Positions 1 to 8,996 of a stretch of DNA of 46,238 nucleotides are shown here, one piece after another. Both the position numbers and the translations under genes were made by a program. Numbering within the stretch: the first letter of the stretch is position 1; every line of letters starts with the position of its first letter. Source of the DNA: Flavobacteriales bacterium UBA1112 (GTDB lineage Bacteria; Bacteroidota; Bacteroidia; Flavobacteriales_D; Sanyastnellaceae); NCBI GenBank assembly GCA_002313415.1, contig DCBH01000045.1, forward strand, positions 1 through 46,238, written 5' to 3'. The notes beneath the pieces are model-generated. The model ran no database searches, was not told the origin of the DNA, and worked only from the letters and a program-made list of their open reading frames with translations.

Positions 1-1965
1 GTACCCAAGAGCAACACCAACCGTGCCAGGGGCCTGACCGGGCTGCATGAATGCCGGCAGTTCAATGGACCTGCCTGACACACTCAACTTCACCACGGAG
101 GCATGGTCTCGCTGGGCGATGTAAGTATTCAGTCCCAACTCTTCCATGTCGACCCGTGCCATGGTCACGTAGTTGTCCCATGTCACCTTGCTTACCGGAT
201 CAGGCGTTTCTTGCAACATTGGATTCCCTGCCTGTTCCCCAGCACCTATGCACATCTTCACGTACAGGTCCAATTCAAACTTGGATTTGCTTTCGATTGC
301 AGAAAGTCTGCGCTTCGCACGCTGCAAGGCGTCGAGATTTCGCGCAGGTCCATTGACCTTTGATGCCTTGGCAGCAGGGACCATATAAAATCCGTCGTGC
401 AGGCAGCCGCTCCATTGAATGTCTGAGTACATCTGGTCAGATGTGTAGTCACTCTTAAATGTCTTTCGAATTTCTGAATACCAGTCTGAGTCCAAATCAC
501 TCCAAGTCATCAGGCTTTCACCCGCCGGACGCGTATTGAATAGAGGCTGAATGGTGGGCTGAACCAAGTCCACACGTTTTCCGTCCAAGGACAAATCGTC
601 CCAACTCTCGAGCCAATGGGGCGCTGGCGACAAGGCCTCGCACCGGACCCCGGTCTCATCTACAAAACCACCCATGTGAACTGTGGTCTTGACATTTTTC
701 AGCCCTTTTCGAAAGGCCTCTTTGTCAACCGCATTGTAAGCAGGATTCACATCGAGCATCACAAGTGCTCCTACCTTACCCTGATTCATGTCTTTGACCA
801 AAGCGCTGAACGCGCGGTCATCGCCTTGAAAAAGTTGATTGCTGTCATATTTCACCGTTGTGCCCTCTCCACCAAGGAGACGATTGATGTCTGCCACAAG
901 CAATTGCGCATCCACATCGTTGACTCCCGAGACCACCAATGACGTTCTTCCTGCCTTCTTCAAATCAAAGACCGCATTTTCAATGGCCGTGGCTACAGGA
1001 CCAGCTGGAAATTGGTTTTGAGAGCCTTGGCTGAGGAGATCGTGCATGGCGGCCAAGACCTTCCCTTGTTCAGAGGGCTTCACCATGGTTCTGTAGTCCG
1101 AATTGGTGCCTGTCAAGCTCATGACGCTTTCGAAAACGCGCAAGCGAGACATGGTCTTGAGTTCAGGCAGGCGGGTTTGCACCCACTCATCTTCGTAATA
1201 CGAGGAGTCTCCCCAAGTCCCCAAGAAGTCAGCACCAACACTGACCACCATGGTCGCCGCCTTAAATTCATAACTCGGGAAGACATTTTTTCCAGAGTGC
1301 CTTTTGGCAGCATCTCGCAGGGCGCCGTGGCTAATTGCGTCAACTGTGATGTGCTCCGCCCCATTGAATTGACAAAAATGTTCAATGGTCCTCTTCATGG
1401 ATGGACTTAAAACGGTATTCGTCAGCAATACCTTACGACCGGGACCTTTCAGGCCAGAAACAACGTATTGATCCAGATCCTTCCACGATGCGTCTTTACC
1501 CTTCAATCGTGGGCCACTTAACCTGGCGCTGTCGTACAATCCCAAAACAGAGGAGTTCACGCGAGCATTGGCATGGCCCACACCTGTTTTGCGATTGCTG
1601 TTGATGAAGATGGGACGGCCTTCACGCGTTTTCACGAAAACGTTGCAGTAGTCGTAGCCGTTGTAAAACGTCGACGCGTAGAAGTTGGCGACACCCGGAG
1701 TAACATCCTCAGGTTTGTTCGTGTAGGGAATGCTTTTGATGACGGGCGTTTCACATGCAGCTAGAGTCGCCGCCGCAAGAGAGAAGCCCATGAATTTTAA
1801 AAAGTCGCGCCTGTTGGTGTTGGCAGAAGTCAACTTGTCGTTGGAGAGCGCCTCGTCAACGGATTCGTGCTGCGGAAACTCTTGCGCATGAAGACGCTGA
1901 AATGCCTCAGTTTGATGCAAATCATCCAGCCCGGACCAGTAACGTTTGTTGTTCGGCGTACTCAT
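1..1965 (-). CDS. actB: Alternative complex III subunit ActB, N-terminal part (cut by window edge)
   Basis: This is the iron-sulfur/molybdopterin-oxidoreductase-like subunit of alternative complex III, a quinol oxidoreductase that replaces the bc1 complex in many Bacteroidota. The frame is open from the ATG at 1965 to base 1, giving 655 codons; the gene runs off the window, so the C-terminal part, where ferredoxin-like Fe-S domains are expected in this family, is not visible. Residues 52-57 read RRDFLK, followed by a hydrophobic run ending LAAC at residue 71. That is a Tat-like signal of the kind seen in ActB proteins, with a possible lipidation cysteine. It starts 31 bases after the actA stop, in the usual actA-actB order. 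The visible part resembles the MopB-like domain, which in known ActB proteins does not hold molybdenum (family knowledge). Confidence 0.88.
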   Translation of the reverse strand, partial: MSTPNNKRYWSGLDDLHQTEAFQRLHAQEFPQHESVDEALSNDKLTSANTNRRDFLKFMGFSLAAATLAACETPVIKSIPYTNKPEDVTPGVANFYASTFYNGYDYCNVFVKTREGRPIFINSNRKTGVGHANARVNSSVLGLYDSARLSGPRLKGKDASWKDLDQYVVSGLKGPGRKVLLTNTVLSPSMKRTIEHFCQFNGAEHITVDAISHGALRDAAKRHSGKNVFPSYEFKAATMVVSVGADFLGTWGDSSYYEDEWVQTRLPELKTMSRLRVFESVMSLTGTNSDYRTMVKPSEQGKVLAAMHDLLSQGSQNQFPAGPVATAIENAVFDLKKAGRTSLVVSGVNDVDAQLLVADINRLLGGEGTTVKYDSNQLFQGDDRAFSALVKDMNQGKVGALVMLDVNPAYNAVDKEAFRKGLKNVKTTVHMGGFVDETGVRCEALSPAPHWLESWDDLSLDGKRVDLVQPTIQPLFNTRPAGESLMTWSDLDSDWYSEIRKTFKSDYTSDQMYSDIQWSGCLHDGFYMVPAAKASKVNGPARNLDALQRAKRRLSAIESKSKFELDLYVKMCIGAGEQAGNPMLQETPDPVSKVTWDNYVTMARVDMEELGLNTYIAQRDHASVVKLSVSGRSIELPAFMQPGQAPGTVGVALGY

Positions 1966-1996
1966 TGATTTTTTTCTGTCGTCTCTATACCCATTT

Positions 1997-3421
1997 TTAA
2001 TAGTGACACTTGGCGCATTCCCAGCCGCCGAGTTCTTTCACTGTGATTTTATCGTCTTCCAAGATTCGACGCAGCTCCTCATTGCCGCGCACATCATCTT
2101 TCATTCGATTGTGCATCTCCTCGTAATATTCACTGCTCGCCAAATCAATCGAGGCCTTGTTGTGGCATTCGATGCACCACCCCATAGACAGAGTGGGCTT
2201 GCTGAGCTCAATCAACCCTGGATACTTATCTACCAGAGTATTGATATGATCTACCGAGGCGATTCGTCCAGCACTCCAAGTTTCGACATCCCCATGGCAG
2301 TTTTGACACTGCAACCCTCCTACAACGACGTGCTGTTGGTGGCTGAAGTAAACATGATCAGGCAGGTTGTGAACTTTGTTCCACTTGATCGGTGCTCCAT
2401 TGAAACTGACTTGAGGAGAAGAGTGTCCATTTCGACCTTCACCATCGAGGTATGTTCCTGTCTCAGGATCAAAACCAATCGCCGCATAAATTTTCCCAAT
2501 TTCGACTTCCCCGTAGCGCGACCCCTCTTTGACCGCCTTGTGGCAATTCATACACACGTTGGTGCTGGGGATTCCAGCATGCTTGGATTCGTAGGCGCTG
2601 TGGTGACAATACTTGCAATCCACCTCATTCTCACAGACGTGAACAGAGTGAATGAACTTCACCGGCTGCTCGGGCAAGTAACCCTCATAAATGCCGATAC
2701 CCATCAACCCTTGATAACCCTTCACCACGCCAAAGGCGACAATGAATACTCCGAGGATACTGACAAACACCATGTTCTTCCAGGCCCATGAAGACAACCG
2801 AGAAAGGTAGCTGATGTCCTCAAGCATGGCTTGACCTTCACGCTCACGTAGTGTGTTGGTCAATTGACGGTTGACACCAGAAGCGCTCATGGCAATCAAG
2901 AGGAACATCACGAGGAGAATGACAAACCACAGCGTGCTGCTGTCGCTCTCCTCTTCCACGGGCAATTCATCGATGTTGATGCATCCGCTATCTGTACTTG
3001 CGGTGACCGTGACGTCCGGTGGGTTCTGGACGTAAGCCATGATGTCGCGAACGTCGTCTGCGGATACAGCTTGGGCGCTCATCCACCCGTAAGTGCCCAC
3101 GTAGCGTTCTACCAGAGATTTGATGTAGCCATCTCCAGAAGCTGCAGCACCTTGCGGATTTTGAATCCACAGAACGAGCAACTCATCTGTCGCCCCCCAG
3201 CGGTCCGCAATGCCCGCCAGCCCGGGAGCTGCGAGCACGCCATCCGTCACGAGGTGGCAAGACGCACAATTGGCATTGAAAAGGTTCTGCCCATTCTCAA
3301 CATCCCCTCCTTCCCAAATGGATTGCGCAGCAACACTTTGCACCCCAAAAAAAGCGGCGATTGTCAAGAACCGTACTGCCCCACAAGTGAGCTTTTTGCG
3401 TAATGTTCGCAGGTGTCGCAT
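1997..3421 (-). CDS. actA: Alternative complex III subunit ActA, multihaem cytochrome c with fused monohaem domain
   Basis: First gene of the ACIII operon; a membrane-anchored c-type cytochrome that carries electrons out of the complex. I chose the ATG at 3421 because it gives a clean signal peptide ending AQS; an in-frame ATG seven codons upstream is possible. From N to C: signal peptide; a monohaem cytochrome c domain (CASCH at about residues 52-56); two membrane helices at roughly 165-190 and 215-240; then a pentahaem region with five CxxCH motifs (CKYCH, CMNCH, CQNCH, CIECH, CAKCH), the last close to the C terminus. Six haem sites in total. ActA is usually described as pentahaem, so the N-terminal monohaem domain is an addition, although I believe similar fusions occur in related Bacteroidota. 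ActB follows directly. Confidence 0.9.
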   Translation of the reverse strand: MRHLRTLRKKLTCGAVRFLTIAAFFGVQSVAAQSIWEGGDVENGQNLFNANCASCHLVTDGVLAAPGLAGIADRWGATDELLVLWIQNPQGAAASGDGYIKSLVERYVGTYGWMSAQAVSADDVRDIMAYVQNPPDVTVTASTDSGCINIDELPVEEESDSSTLWFVILLVMFLLIAMSASGVNRQLTNTLREREGQAMLEDISYLSRLSSWAWKNMVFVSILGVFIVAFGVVKGYQGLMGIGIYEGYLPEQPVKFIHSVHVCENEVDCKYCHHSAYESKHAGIPSTNVCMNCHKAVKEGSRYGEVEIGKIYAAIGFDPETGTYLDGEGRNGHSSPQVSFNGAPIKWNKVHNLPDHVYFSHQQHVVVGGLQCQNCHGDVETWSAGRIASVDHINTLVDKYPGLIELSKPTLSMGWCIECHNKASIDLASSEYYEEMHNRMKDDVRGNEELRRILEDDKITVKELGGWECAKCHY

Positions 3422-3626
3422 GTCGATTGAGTACCCTCTCAATTTCTATGTAAAAATAAGTAAACTCGGAGGCTTGAGCCCTCCTCGTCATAAAAATGTC
3501 ATGAATAATGGGCATTTAGAATCGTTCTACGTCCATGAAGTGCAAACACATCAACACAAACCCTGTGGAAACAAGGCAATTGCGCAGAAGTTCGAGCTCC
3601 GCTGCGGGGCCAAATGCGAAGAAGAA

Positions 3627-3634
3627 TACCTTTG
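3627..3634 (+). promoter_or_regulatory. Candidate Bacteroidota -7 element for the SPOR gene
   Basis: TACCTTTG matches the Bacteroidota -7 consensus TAnnTTTG. It ends five bases before the ATG at 3639, so a transcript from it would have almost no leader. No convincing -33 TTG is seen at the expected distance, so this could be chance. Confidence 0.3.
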
Positions 3635-3638
3635 TTGC

Positions 3639-4223
3639 ATGTCACGTGTGTTTTCCGCATTTCTCGTTGTTTGTGTGGCGAGCGTGTCCACCAACACTTG
3701 GAGTCAAGTCGATACCACAATCACAAGCAACGCATGGTGGAAAGTTCTGTTCCGACCCTCGGAGGAAGTCTCTCCCCTTCCAACAGCGGATGCGCTGGAT
3801 TCACTGAAGGATTTGTCCGTCACCCCACTTTTTCCGCATTCCGAAATGTTGTCAAAAGACTCCAGCAAATTGGCCGAATTCACCGCGACACTTGGGCATC
3901 TGGCCACATTCAGCTGGGCACTCCCTGCCGAAATTGCACGGCTCGACAGCATTGATAAAGCCGATCCTAAACCGCTGCAAGGCTACCGCATTCAGATCTA
4001 CTTCGGCGAATTGCAAGAAGCCCGAGCTGTGCGTGCTGCTTTCAGACGTGATTACCCCAATTTCGCCTGTGAACTCATGCCCATCGCGCCCAACTATGCG
4101 GTCACTGTCGGCAACTTCCGAGACCAATGGAGCGCCCGAAGAGCTTTGCGCGATGGCAACGTTGGATCATGGAAGCATTCCTTGGTTATTCCTAGTCCAA
4201 TCGACCTCCCTGTGTTGCGATAA
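3639..4223 (+). CDS. Exported SPOR-domain protein
   Basis: A 194-residue protein with a probable signal peptide (residues 1-22, ending WSQ) and a C-terminal SPOR-like domain (about residues 110-185). The region begins GYRIQIYFG, shows the alternating hydrophobic pattern of the fold, and has YAVTVGNFRD in its second half. SPOR domains bind denuded peptidoglycan glycan strands (family knowledge), so a periplasmic or envelope role is likely; the precise job is unknown. The frame extends upstream to 3210, but that part overlaps the divergent actA and lacks a signal peptide, so I take the ATG at 3639. A -7-like TACCTTTG lies five bases before this ATG. The gene is followed by a bidirectional terminator shared with infB. 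Confidence 0.72.
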   Translation: MSRVFSAFLVVCVASVSTNTWSQVDTTITSNAWWKVLFRPSEEVSPLPTADALDSLKDLSVTPLFPHSEMLSKDSSKLAEFTATLGHLATFSWALPAEIARLDSIDKADPKPLQGYRIQIYFGELQEARAVRAAFRRDYPNFACELMPIAPNYAVTVGNFRDQWSARRALRDGNVGSWKHSLVIPSPIDLPVLR

Positions 4224-4237
4224 TTGCTCTTTAGAAC

Positions 4238-4270
4238 AAAAAAAAGAGGCCAAATAAGCCCCTTTTTTTA
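4238..4270. terminator. Bidirectional intrinsic terminator between SPOR gene and infB
   Basis: The arms are an A-rich GAGGC segment (about 4240-4250) and GCCCC followed by Ts (about 4258-4269), separated by a seven-base loop. There is one A-C mismatch on the + strand. Both strands have a U-tract after the stem, which suits the convergent stops at 4223 (+) and 4292 (-). Confidence 0.8.
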
Positions 4271-4291
4271 TTGGTTTTCAGATAAATAACC

Positions 4292-7030
4292 TCACCCTTC
4301 CAGCGTCTGCTTCACTTGGACTTCTTCGTAAGCTTCCACCACGTCTCCAACCTTGATGTCGTTGAATCGATCGATGTTCAATCCGCACTCAAAGCCCTTG
4401 GCAACTTCCTTCGCATCGTCTTTAAATCGCTTGAGCGACCCCAACTCTCCTGTGTAAACGACCACTCCTTCCCGAATAACACGGACACGACTGGAACGTA
4501 AAATCTTGCCCTCAGTCACGAAACAGCCCGCAATGGTTCCCACTTTCGAAATTTTAAACGTGTCGCGAATCTCTGCAGAACCGACAATTTTCTCTTCGAT
4601 TTTGGCGCTCAACAAGCCCTCCATCGCATCGCGCATCTCCTCTATCGCGTTGTAGATGATGGAATACAACTTGATTTGAATTTCCTCCTGCTCCGCAAGT
4701 TTTCGCGCAGAGGCGGAAGGACGAACCTGGAAACCAATGATGATCGCATTGGACGCCGAAGCCAGCAAGACATCTGAGTCTGAAACTTGACCAACAGCCT
4801 TGTGAATGATGTTGACTTGAACCTTTTCCGTGGAGAGCTTTTGCAACGAATCGCTCAAGGCCTCAATCGAACCATCTACATCGCCTTTGATGATGAGGTT
4901 CAACTCCTTGAATTCTCCGACCTCAATGCGCCGTCCCAATTCTTCAAGAGTGACTGTCCGCTGTGTACGTACGCCCTGCTCGCGCTGAAGTTGTTGGCGT
5001 TTCGTCGCAATGGCGCGGGCGTCTTTTTCATCATCAAAAACGTTGAACTTGTCACCAGCGCTTGGGGCACCGTCAAATCCAAGCACGGATACAGGCGTTG
5101 CCGGCCCTGCTTCATCGACCCGCTGACCCCGTTCATTGAACATGGCCCTGACCCGTCCACTGTGTTGTCCCGCGAGCATCGCATCTCCCACCCGAAGGGT
5201 TCCAGCTTCCACGAGGACGTTGGTGACGTACCCGCGACCCTTGTCCAAGCTGCTTTCAACAACAGTCCCAAGCGCTCGCTTTTCAGGATTGGCTTTCAAT
5301 GCCAAAATTTCTGCTTCCAACAAGACCTTCTCGAGAAGTTCATCCACGTTGGTTCCAAGCTTGGCCGAGATCTCTTGGCACTGGTATTTGCCACCCCAAT
5401 CCTCCACGAGAATGTTCATCTCTGCAAGCTCTTGCTTGATGCGTTCAGGGTTGGCCGTATCACGATCCATTTTGTTCAGTGCAAAAATCATGGGAATCTC
5501 TGCGGCTTGAGCATGATTGATGGCCTCTTTGGTCTGCGGCATAACCCGGTCATCCGCAGCAACTACGATGATCGCCAGATCAGTAACCTGCGCTCCGCGC
5601 GCACGCATCGCAGTAAAGGCTTCGTGTCCAGGAGTGTCGAGGAAAGTCATTTTCTTGCCTCCTTCCAATTCGACTGCGTATGCACCGATGTGCTGAGTGA
5701 TGCCACCTGCCTCTCCGGCAATGACATTTGCCTTTCGAACAAAATCAAGCAGCGAGGTTTTGCCGTGATCGACATGCCCCATGACCGTCACGATGGGCGG
5801 TCTAGACACCAAGTCCTCCTCAACATCTTCCTCAACCACAATGGCCTCCTCTACTTCGGTACTGACAAATTCAACTTCATACCCAAATTCCTCGGCAATG
5901 ATGGTGATGGTCTCCGAGTCCAGCCGCTGATTGATGGACACCATGATGCCCAAGGTCATGCACGCAGAAATGATGTCGTTGACGCCGCGGTCCATCATTG
6001 TCGCCAGTTCGGCGACGGTGACAAACTCTGTCAACTTCAAAATGCTTTCCTCGAGTTGCGATTGCAAATCAGTCTCGTCTTGACGCTGCTGAATCGCGTC
6101 TCGTTTTTGACGACGAAGTTTGGAAGATTTGGACTTCTTGCCGCCCCCCATACGGGCGAGCGTGGCGCGAATTTCCTTTTGAATGTCCTCTTTGCTGACC
6201 TCTTTCTTTGGCTCTGGGCGCCTGCTTTTGCTTCGGGAATCTCTCTGTCCTGCGCCTCCAGCTTTTGCCACGTCGACCTTCTTGACTCGTACGCGCTTAC
6301 GCTTTCCCTCTTCCCCTGGTTTGGTGCTTGTCTTTTTTCGCTCCGCGGGGAGCTCAATCTTGCCCACGACCGTGGGTCCTGAGAGTTTTTCAACCTTGGC
6401 GCGAACCACTTCAGGCTCTTGTGAGGCAGGAAGGGTGTCTTCTTCCTGAGTCTTTGTCTCAGCAGGCGAATCCTCGTTTTTGGAATTGTCTTCAGGAGCC
6501 GCCTCTGCTTTTTTCTGTGCTGACTTCTTTTTAGGCTTCGCCTTCAGGGCATCGAGGTCGACCGTCCCCAAAACTTTAGGACCGGTTGCCACCGACTTCT
6601 CTCCTGTTTGCTTGTCATCCGTCTGCTCTGTGGGGCCATCTTCTTTCGATTTGGGTGCAGAATCGGGAGCTGTTTTATCAGGTTGGGTGCGCTTCACAAC
6701 GGGTGCCTTCTCACTCTTTCGAAATTGACTCAGATCAATTTCAGGCTCATCCTCCTCCTGCTTTTTTACAACGCGTTTCTTGGCGCTGGCAAGCGTGATG
6801 CTTTCACGCTCCTGAATGGTTGCTGATGTCGCTTGAGCCTTTTCCTTGATTTCCTTGTCCCCTTGAAAATTAGACTTGACCAAAGCGTATGTCTCAGGAT
6901 CCAACTTGGTGTTGGGCTTGGCCTCGACCTCGATGCCCTTGGACGCCAAAAACTCAACCACGGTAGTCATACCAAGGTTGAACTCGCGGGCGGCCTTGCT
7001 GAGGCGTACAGGTTTGTTTGATTCGGCCAT
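4292..7030 (-). CDS. infB: Translation initiation factor IF-2
   Basis: IF-2 is the GTPase that brings fMet-tRNA to the 30S subunit and promotes subunit joining. At 912 residues it is a normal length for Bacteroidota. The N terminus is an IF2_N-type helical segment (VRLSKAAREFNLGM), followed by a long charged Lys/Glu-rich low-complexity region to about residue 310. The G domain has all motifs: GHVDHGKTS (G1), GGITQHIGAY (G2), DTPGHEAF (G3), NKMD (G4) and SAK (G5). C-terminal domains II-IV follow, ending in the fMet-tRNA-binding barrel. It is the last gene of rimP-nusA-infB, 89 bases after nusA, and ends at a terminator. Confidence 0.97.
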   Translation of the reverse strand: MAESNKPVRLSKAAREFNLGMTTVVEFLASKGIEVEAKPNTKLDPETYALVKSNFQGDKEIKEKAQATSATIQERESITLASAKKRVVKKQEEDEPEIDLSQFRKSEKAPVVKRTQPDKTAPDSAPKSKEDGPTEQTDDKQTGEKSVATGPKVLGTVDLDALKAKPKKKSAQKKAEAAPEDNSKNEDSPAETKTQEEDTLPASQEPEVVRAKVEKLSGPTVVGKIELPAERKKTSTKPGEEGKRKRVRVKKVDVAKAGGAGQRDSRSKSRRPEPKKEVSKEDIQKEIRATLARMGGGKKSKSSKLRRQKRDAIQQRQDETDLQSQLEESILKLTEFVTVAELATMMDRGVNDIISACMTLGIMVSINQRLDSETITIIAEEFGYEVEFVSTEVEEAIVVEEDVEEDLVSRPPIVTVMGHVDHGKTSLLDFVRKANVIAGEAGGITQHIGAYAVELEGGKKMTFLDTPGHEAFTAMRARGAQVTDLAIIVVAADDRVMPQTKEAINHAQAAEIPMIFALNKMDRDTANPERIKQELAEMNILVEDWGGKYQCQEISAKLGTNVDELLEKVLLEAEILALKANPEKRALGTVVESSLDKGRGYVTNVLVEAGTLRVGDAMLAGQHSGRVRAMFNERGQRVDEAGPATPVSVLGFDGAPSAGDKFNVFDDEKDARAIATKRQQLQREQGVRTQRTVTLEELGRRIEVGEFKELNLIIKGDVDGSIEALSDSLQKLSTEKVQVNIIHKAVGQVSDSDVLLASASNAIIIGFQVRPSASARKLAEQEEIQIKLYSIIYNAIEEMRDAMEGLLSAKIEEKIVGSAEIRDTFKISKVGTIAGCFVTEGKILRSSRVRVIREGVVVYTGELGSLKRFKDDAKEVAKGFECGLNIDRFNDIKVGDVVEAYEEVQVKQTLEG

Positions 7031-7119
7031 GTAGGGGATATTCTGTGTGAAATTAGGGACAAAGAACTTGTTAAGAGACTGCCTTTATCTCGCGTTGTCG
7101 GCTCGGCATTATGAATAAC

Positions 7120-8355
7120 TTATGAGTCGAGCTCGGCCTTCAAGATGGAAACAACCTCCCGAATGGTTTCAGCCTCCAGGTCCGTTCTCTTCACCAGATC
7201 CACTTCTTCCAAATTCAAAACTGAACGAGCCGTATCGCATCCAATTTTGACGAATTCGTCGAGAATCCACTCATCGATTTCATCGGCAAACTCTTTCAAT
7301 TCTACATCCTCATTTACCTCGTCATCCTCCCGGTAGACGTCAATGTCATAGCCCGTCAAAAGTCCAGCTAACTTGATGTTGTTGCCTCCCTTACCAATGG
7401 CTAAACTGACTTGGTCTGGCTTGAGGTACACCTCTGCTTTGCCCGTGTCCGCATTCAATGACATGCTGGTGATTTTGGCAGGGCTCAAGGCACGTTGAAT
7501 TAGGAGTTCTTCGTTTTCCGTGTAATTGATGACATCAATGTTTTCATTTCGCAACTCGCGAACGATGCTGTGAATGCGAGAACCTTTCATACCTACGCAA
7601 GCACCTACAGGATCAACGCGATCATCATACGATTCCACTGCCACCTTCGCGCGCTCTCCGGGCGATCGAACGATTTTTTTAATGGTGATCAGGCCGTCAT
7701 AAATTTCAGGCACTTCCATCTCAAACAAACGCTCTAAGAATTCGGGTGCTGTGCGGCTTAAAATGATGCGGGGCGTGTTGTTTCGCATTTCAACTGCCGC
7801 TACCACAGCTCGGACATTGTCGCCCTTTTTGAAAAAATCACCGGGAATTTGGTGCTCCCGAGGCATCACAACCTCGTTGTCTTCATCGTCGACGAGCAAC
7901 ATCTCACGCTTCCAAATCTGATATACCTCTGCGGTTACCACCTCGCCTACACGCTCTTTGTACTTCTGATACAGTGCGTCCTTTTCCATGTCGAGAATGC
8001 GCCCGGCCAAGTTTTGGCGAAGGGAAAGCACATTGCGTCGGCCGAAACTTTCCAGCTTGATTTCCTCGGAAAGTTCTTCCCCCACTTCAAAATCATCCTC
8101 CACTTTTAAGGCTTCACTCAGAGCAACCTCCATATTTTCATCCTCCACCTCGCCATTCTTTACAATCTCTCGATTTCGCCAGATCTCCAGGTCTCCCTTT
8201 TCAGGGTTGATGATGATGTCGAAATTTTCGTCAGACCCATATTTTTTGATGATCATGTTTCGAAAGACTTCCTCCAGAATGGCCATCAAAGTTTCTTTGT
8301 CGACGTTCTTGAATTCCTTGAATTCTGCAAACGATTCCAGTAAGTTCAACTGCAT
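7120..8355 (-). CDS. nusA: Transcription termination/antitermination factor NusA
   Basis: NusA binds RNA polymerase and nascent RNA and modulates pausing, intrinsic termination and antitermination. It is 411 residues, typical for Bacteroidota, which lack the long C-terminal repeats of the E. coli protein. The order is an N-terminal polymerase-binding domain (about 1-125), an S1 domain (about 130-200), KH1 (with GACVGMKGSRI) and KH2 (with AIGKGGNNIKLA), then a short acidic tail. It lies 11 bases after rimP and is co-directional with infB, so operon membership is clear. The presence of NusA makes the terminator in the operon leader interesting, because NusA could influence its own expression there. 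Confidence 0.96.
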   Translation of the reverse strand: MQLNLLESFAEFKEFKNVDKETLMAILEEVFRNMIIKKYGSDENFDIIINPEKGDLEIWRNREIVKNGEVEDENMEVALSEALKVEDDFEVGEELSEEIKLESFGRRNVLSLRQNLAGRILDMEKDALYQKYKERVGEVVTAEVYQIWKREMLLVDDEDNEVVMPREHQIPGDFFKKGDNVRAVVAAVEMRNNTPRIILSRTAPEFLERLFEMEVPEIYDGLITIKKIVRSPGERAKVAVESYDDRVDPVGACVGMKGSRIHSIVRELRNENIDVINYTENEELLIQRALSPAKITSMSLNADTGKAEVYLKPDQVSLAIGKGGNNIKLAGLLTGYDIDVYREDDEVNEDVELKEFADEIDEWILDEFVKIGCDTARSVLNLEEVDLVKRTDLEAETIREVVSILKAELDS

Positions 8356-8366
8356 GTTGACTCAGA

Positions 8367-8855
8367 TTAAGGGGCTTCGGCCCGCGATTTGTTAAACGAA
8401 ATATTCACTTTTGTCCAATGCACATCTGAAAATTTGAAGGCGTGGTCTTCCTCAAACCATGCCTTCGCCTTGCGCCCTTCAAGACGCCGCTTTTCGCGAG
8501 TTTGGACCACGAAATGGTCCTCCTCAACCCGTGTCAGCAACCCCTCCACCTTCACGCCCTCGATGGGCATGACTGAAACCTCACGGCCTACGTTTTTCAA
8601 GAACTGCCGATGAAGCTTGAGTGGTTGGTCCAGTCCCGGAGACAGAACGTCCAAAGAAAAATCTTGGACTTCCCGGTCCAAAGAAGACTCGATGTGACGA
8701 CTAAGGCTCATGCAAAAAGCAATGGATGTGCTTTCATCGTGATCAACAGTCACTACAATTTTGCTCCCGTCAGAGACGACAACGTCCACGAGGAACCCTG
8801 GAGTTCCTTGGAGGTGGTCCTCGGCGAGGCTTTCGATGTGTTCCTTGCTAATCAC
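8367..8855 (-). CDS. rimP: Ribosome maturation factor RimP
   Basis: RimP is a 30S assembly factor, and its position before nusA-infB is widely conserved. No in-frame ATG is available at the N terminus. The GTG at 8855 gives a start (ISKEHIESLAED) that matches the usual RimP beginning. A TTG at 8891 would add twelve basic residues (RRRVNRQ) and is less likely, though possible. The protein is 162 residues from the GTG. The N-terminal domain includes a LDREVQDFSLDVLSPGLDQPL stretch like the family signature, and the C-terminal part is SH3-like. The leader upstream holds a strong terminator hairpin. Confidence 0.9.
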   Translation of the reverse strand: MISKEHIESLAEDHLQGTPGFLVDVVVSDGSKIVVTVDHDESTSIAFCMSLSRHIESSLDREVQDFSLDVLSPGLDQPLKLHRQFLKNVGREVSVMPIEGVKVEGLLTRVEEDHFVVQTREKRRLEGRKAKAWFEEDHAFKFSDVHWTKVNISFNKSRAEAP

Positions 8856-8900
8856 AATTGTTGTTTGCCGATTGACTCGGCGACGCGTCAAATCTGTGAG

Positions 8901-8927
8901 AAAAAAAAAAGGCCTTTTTGGCCTCTT
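8901..8927 (-). terminator. Intrinsic terminator in the rimP-nusA-infB leader (possible attenuator)
   Basis: Read on the minus strand, AAGAGGCC pairs with GGCCTTTT across a loop of five As. This is an eight-pair stem with one G-U wobble, followed at once by a long T run. It lies between a -7-like element (8956-8963) and the RimP start at 8855. The nearest minus-strand gene upstream is gcdH, which ends beyond 5 kb of plus-strand genes, so there is no upstream gene for it to terminate. The plus-strand version is weaker (A-C mismatch) but also has Ts after it. The structure is read directly; a regulatory role is inferred. Confidence 0.7.
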
Positions 8928-8955
8928 TTCTTTGCGTCGTCATGTCTTTCGGGTG

Positions 8956-8963
8956 CAAAAATA
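8956..8963 (-). promoter_or_regulatory. Candidate -7 element for rimP-nusA-infB
   Basis: TATTTTTG on the minus strand fits the TAnnTTTG consensus. A start a few bases downstream would place the terminator hairpin inside the leader and give about 95 bases before the GTG of rimP. No clear -33 TTG at the usual spacing. Confidence 0.4.
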
Positions 8964-8996
8964 CACAATTAAAGCCTTCCGTCCTACCTTCACTCC

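Noticed and set aside
1946..2791. 281-codon plus-strand open frame opposite actA/actB
   Set aside because: Antisense shadow of the cytochrome gene, whose haem motifs prove the minus-strand reading.
3468..3487. Imperfect hairpin upstream of actA
   Set aside because: The stem has a bulge and the following T-rich stretch is broken; I could not support a terminator or a riboswitch.
4787..6382. 531-codon plus-strand open frame opposite infB
   Set aside because: It lies wholly within the highly conserved infB gene on the other strand, has no recognisable domain, and is explained by codon use of IF-2.
8855..8891. TTG start for rimP at 8891
   Set aside because: Adds a basic extension not typical of RimP; the GTG at 8855 gives the usual start.
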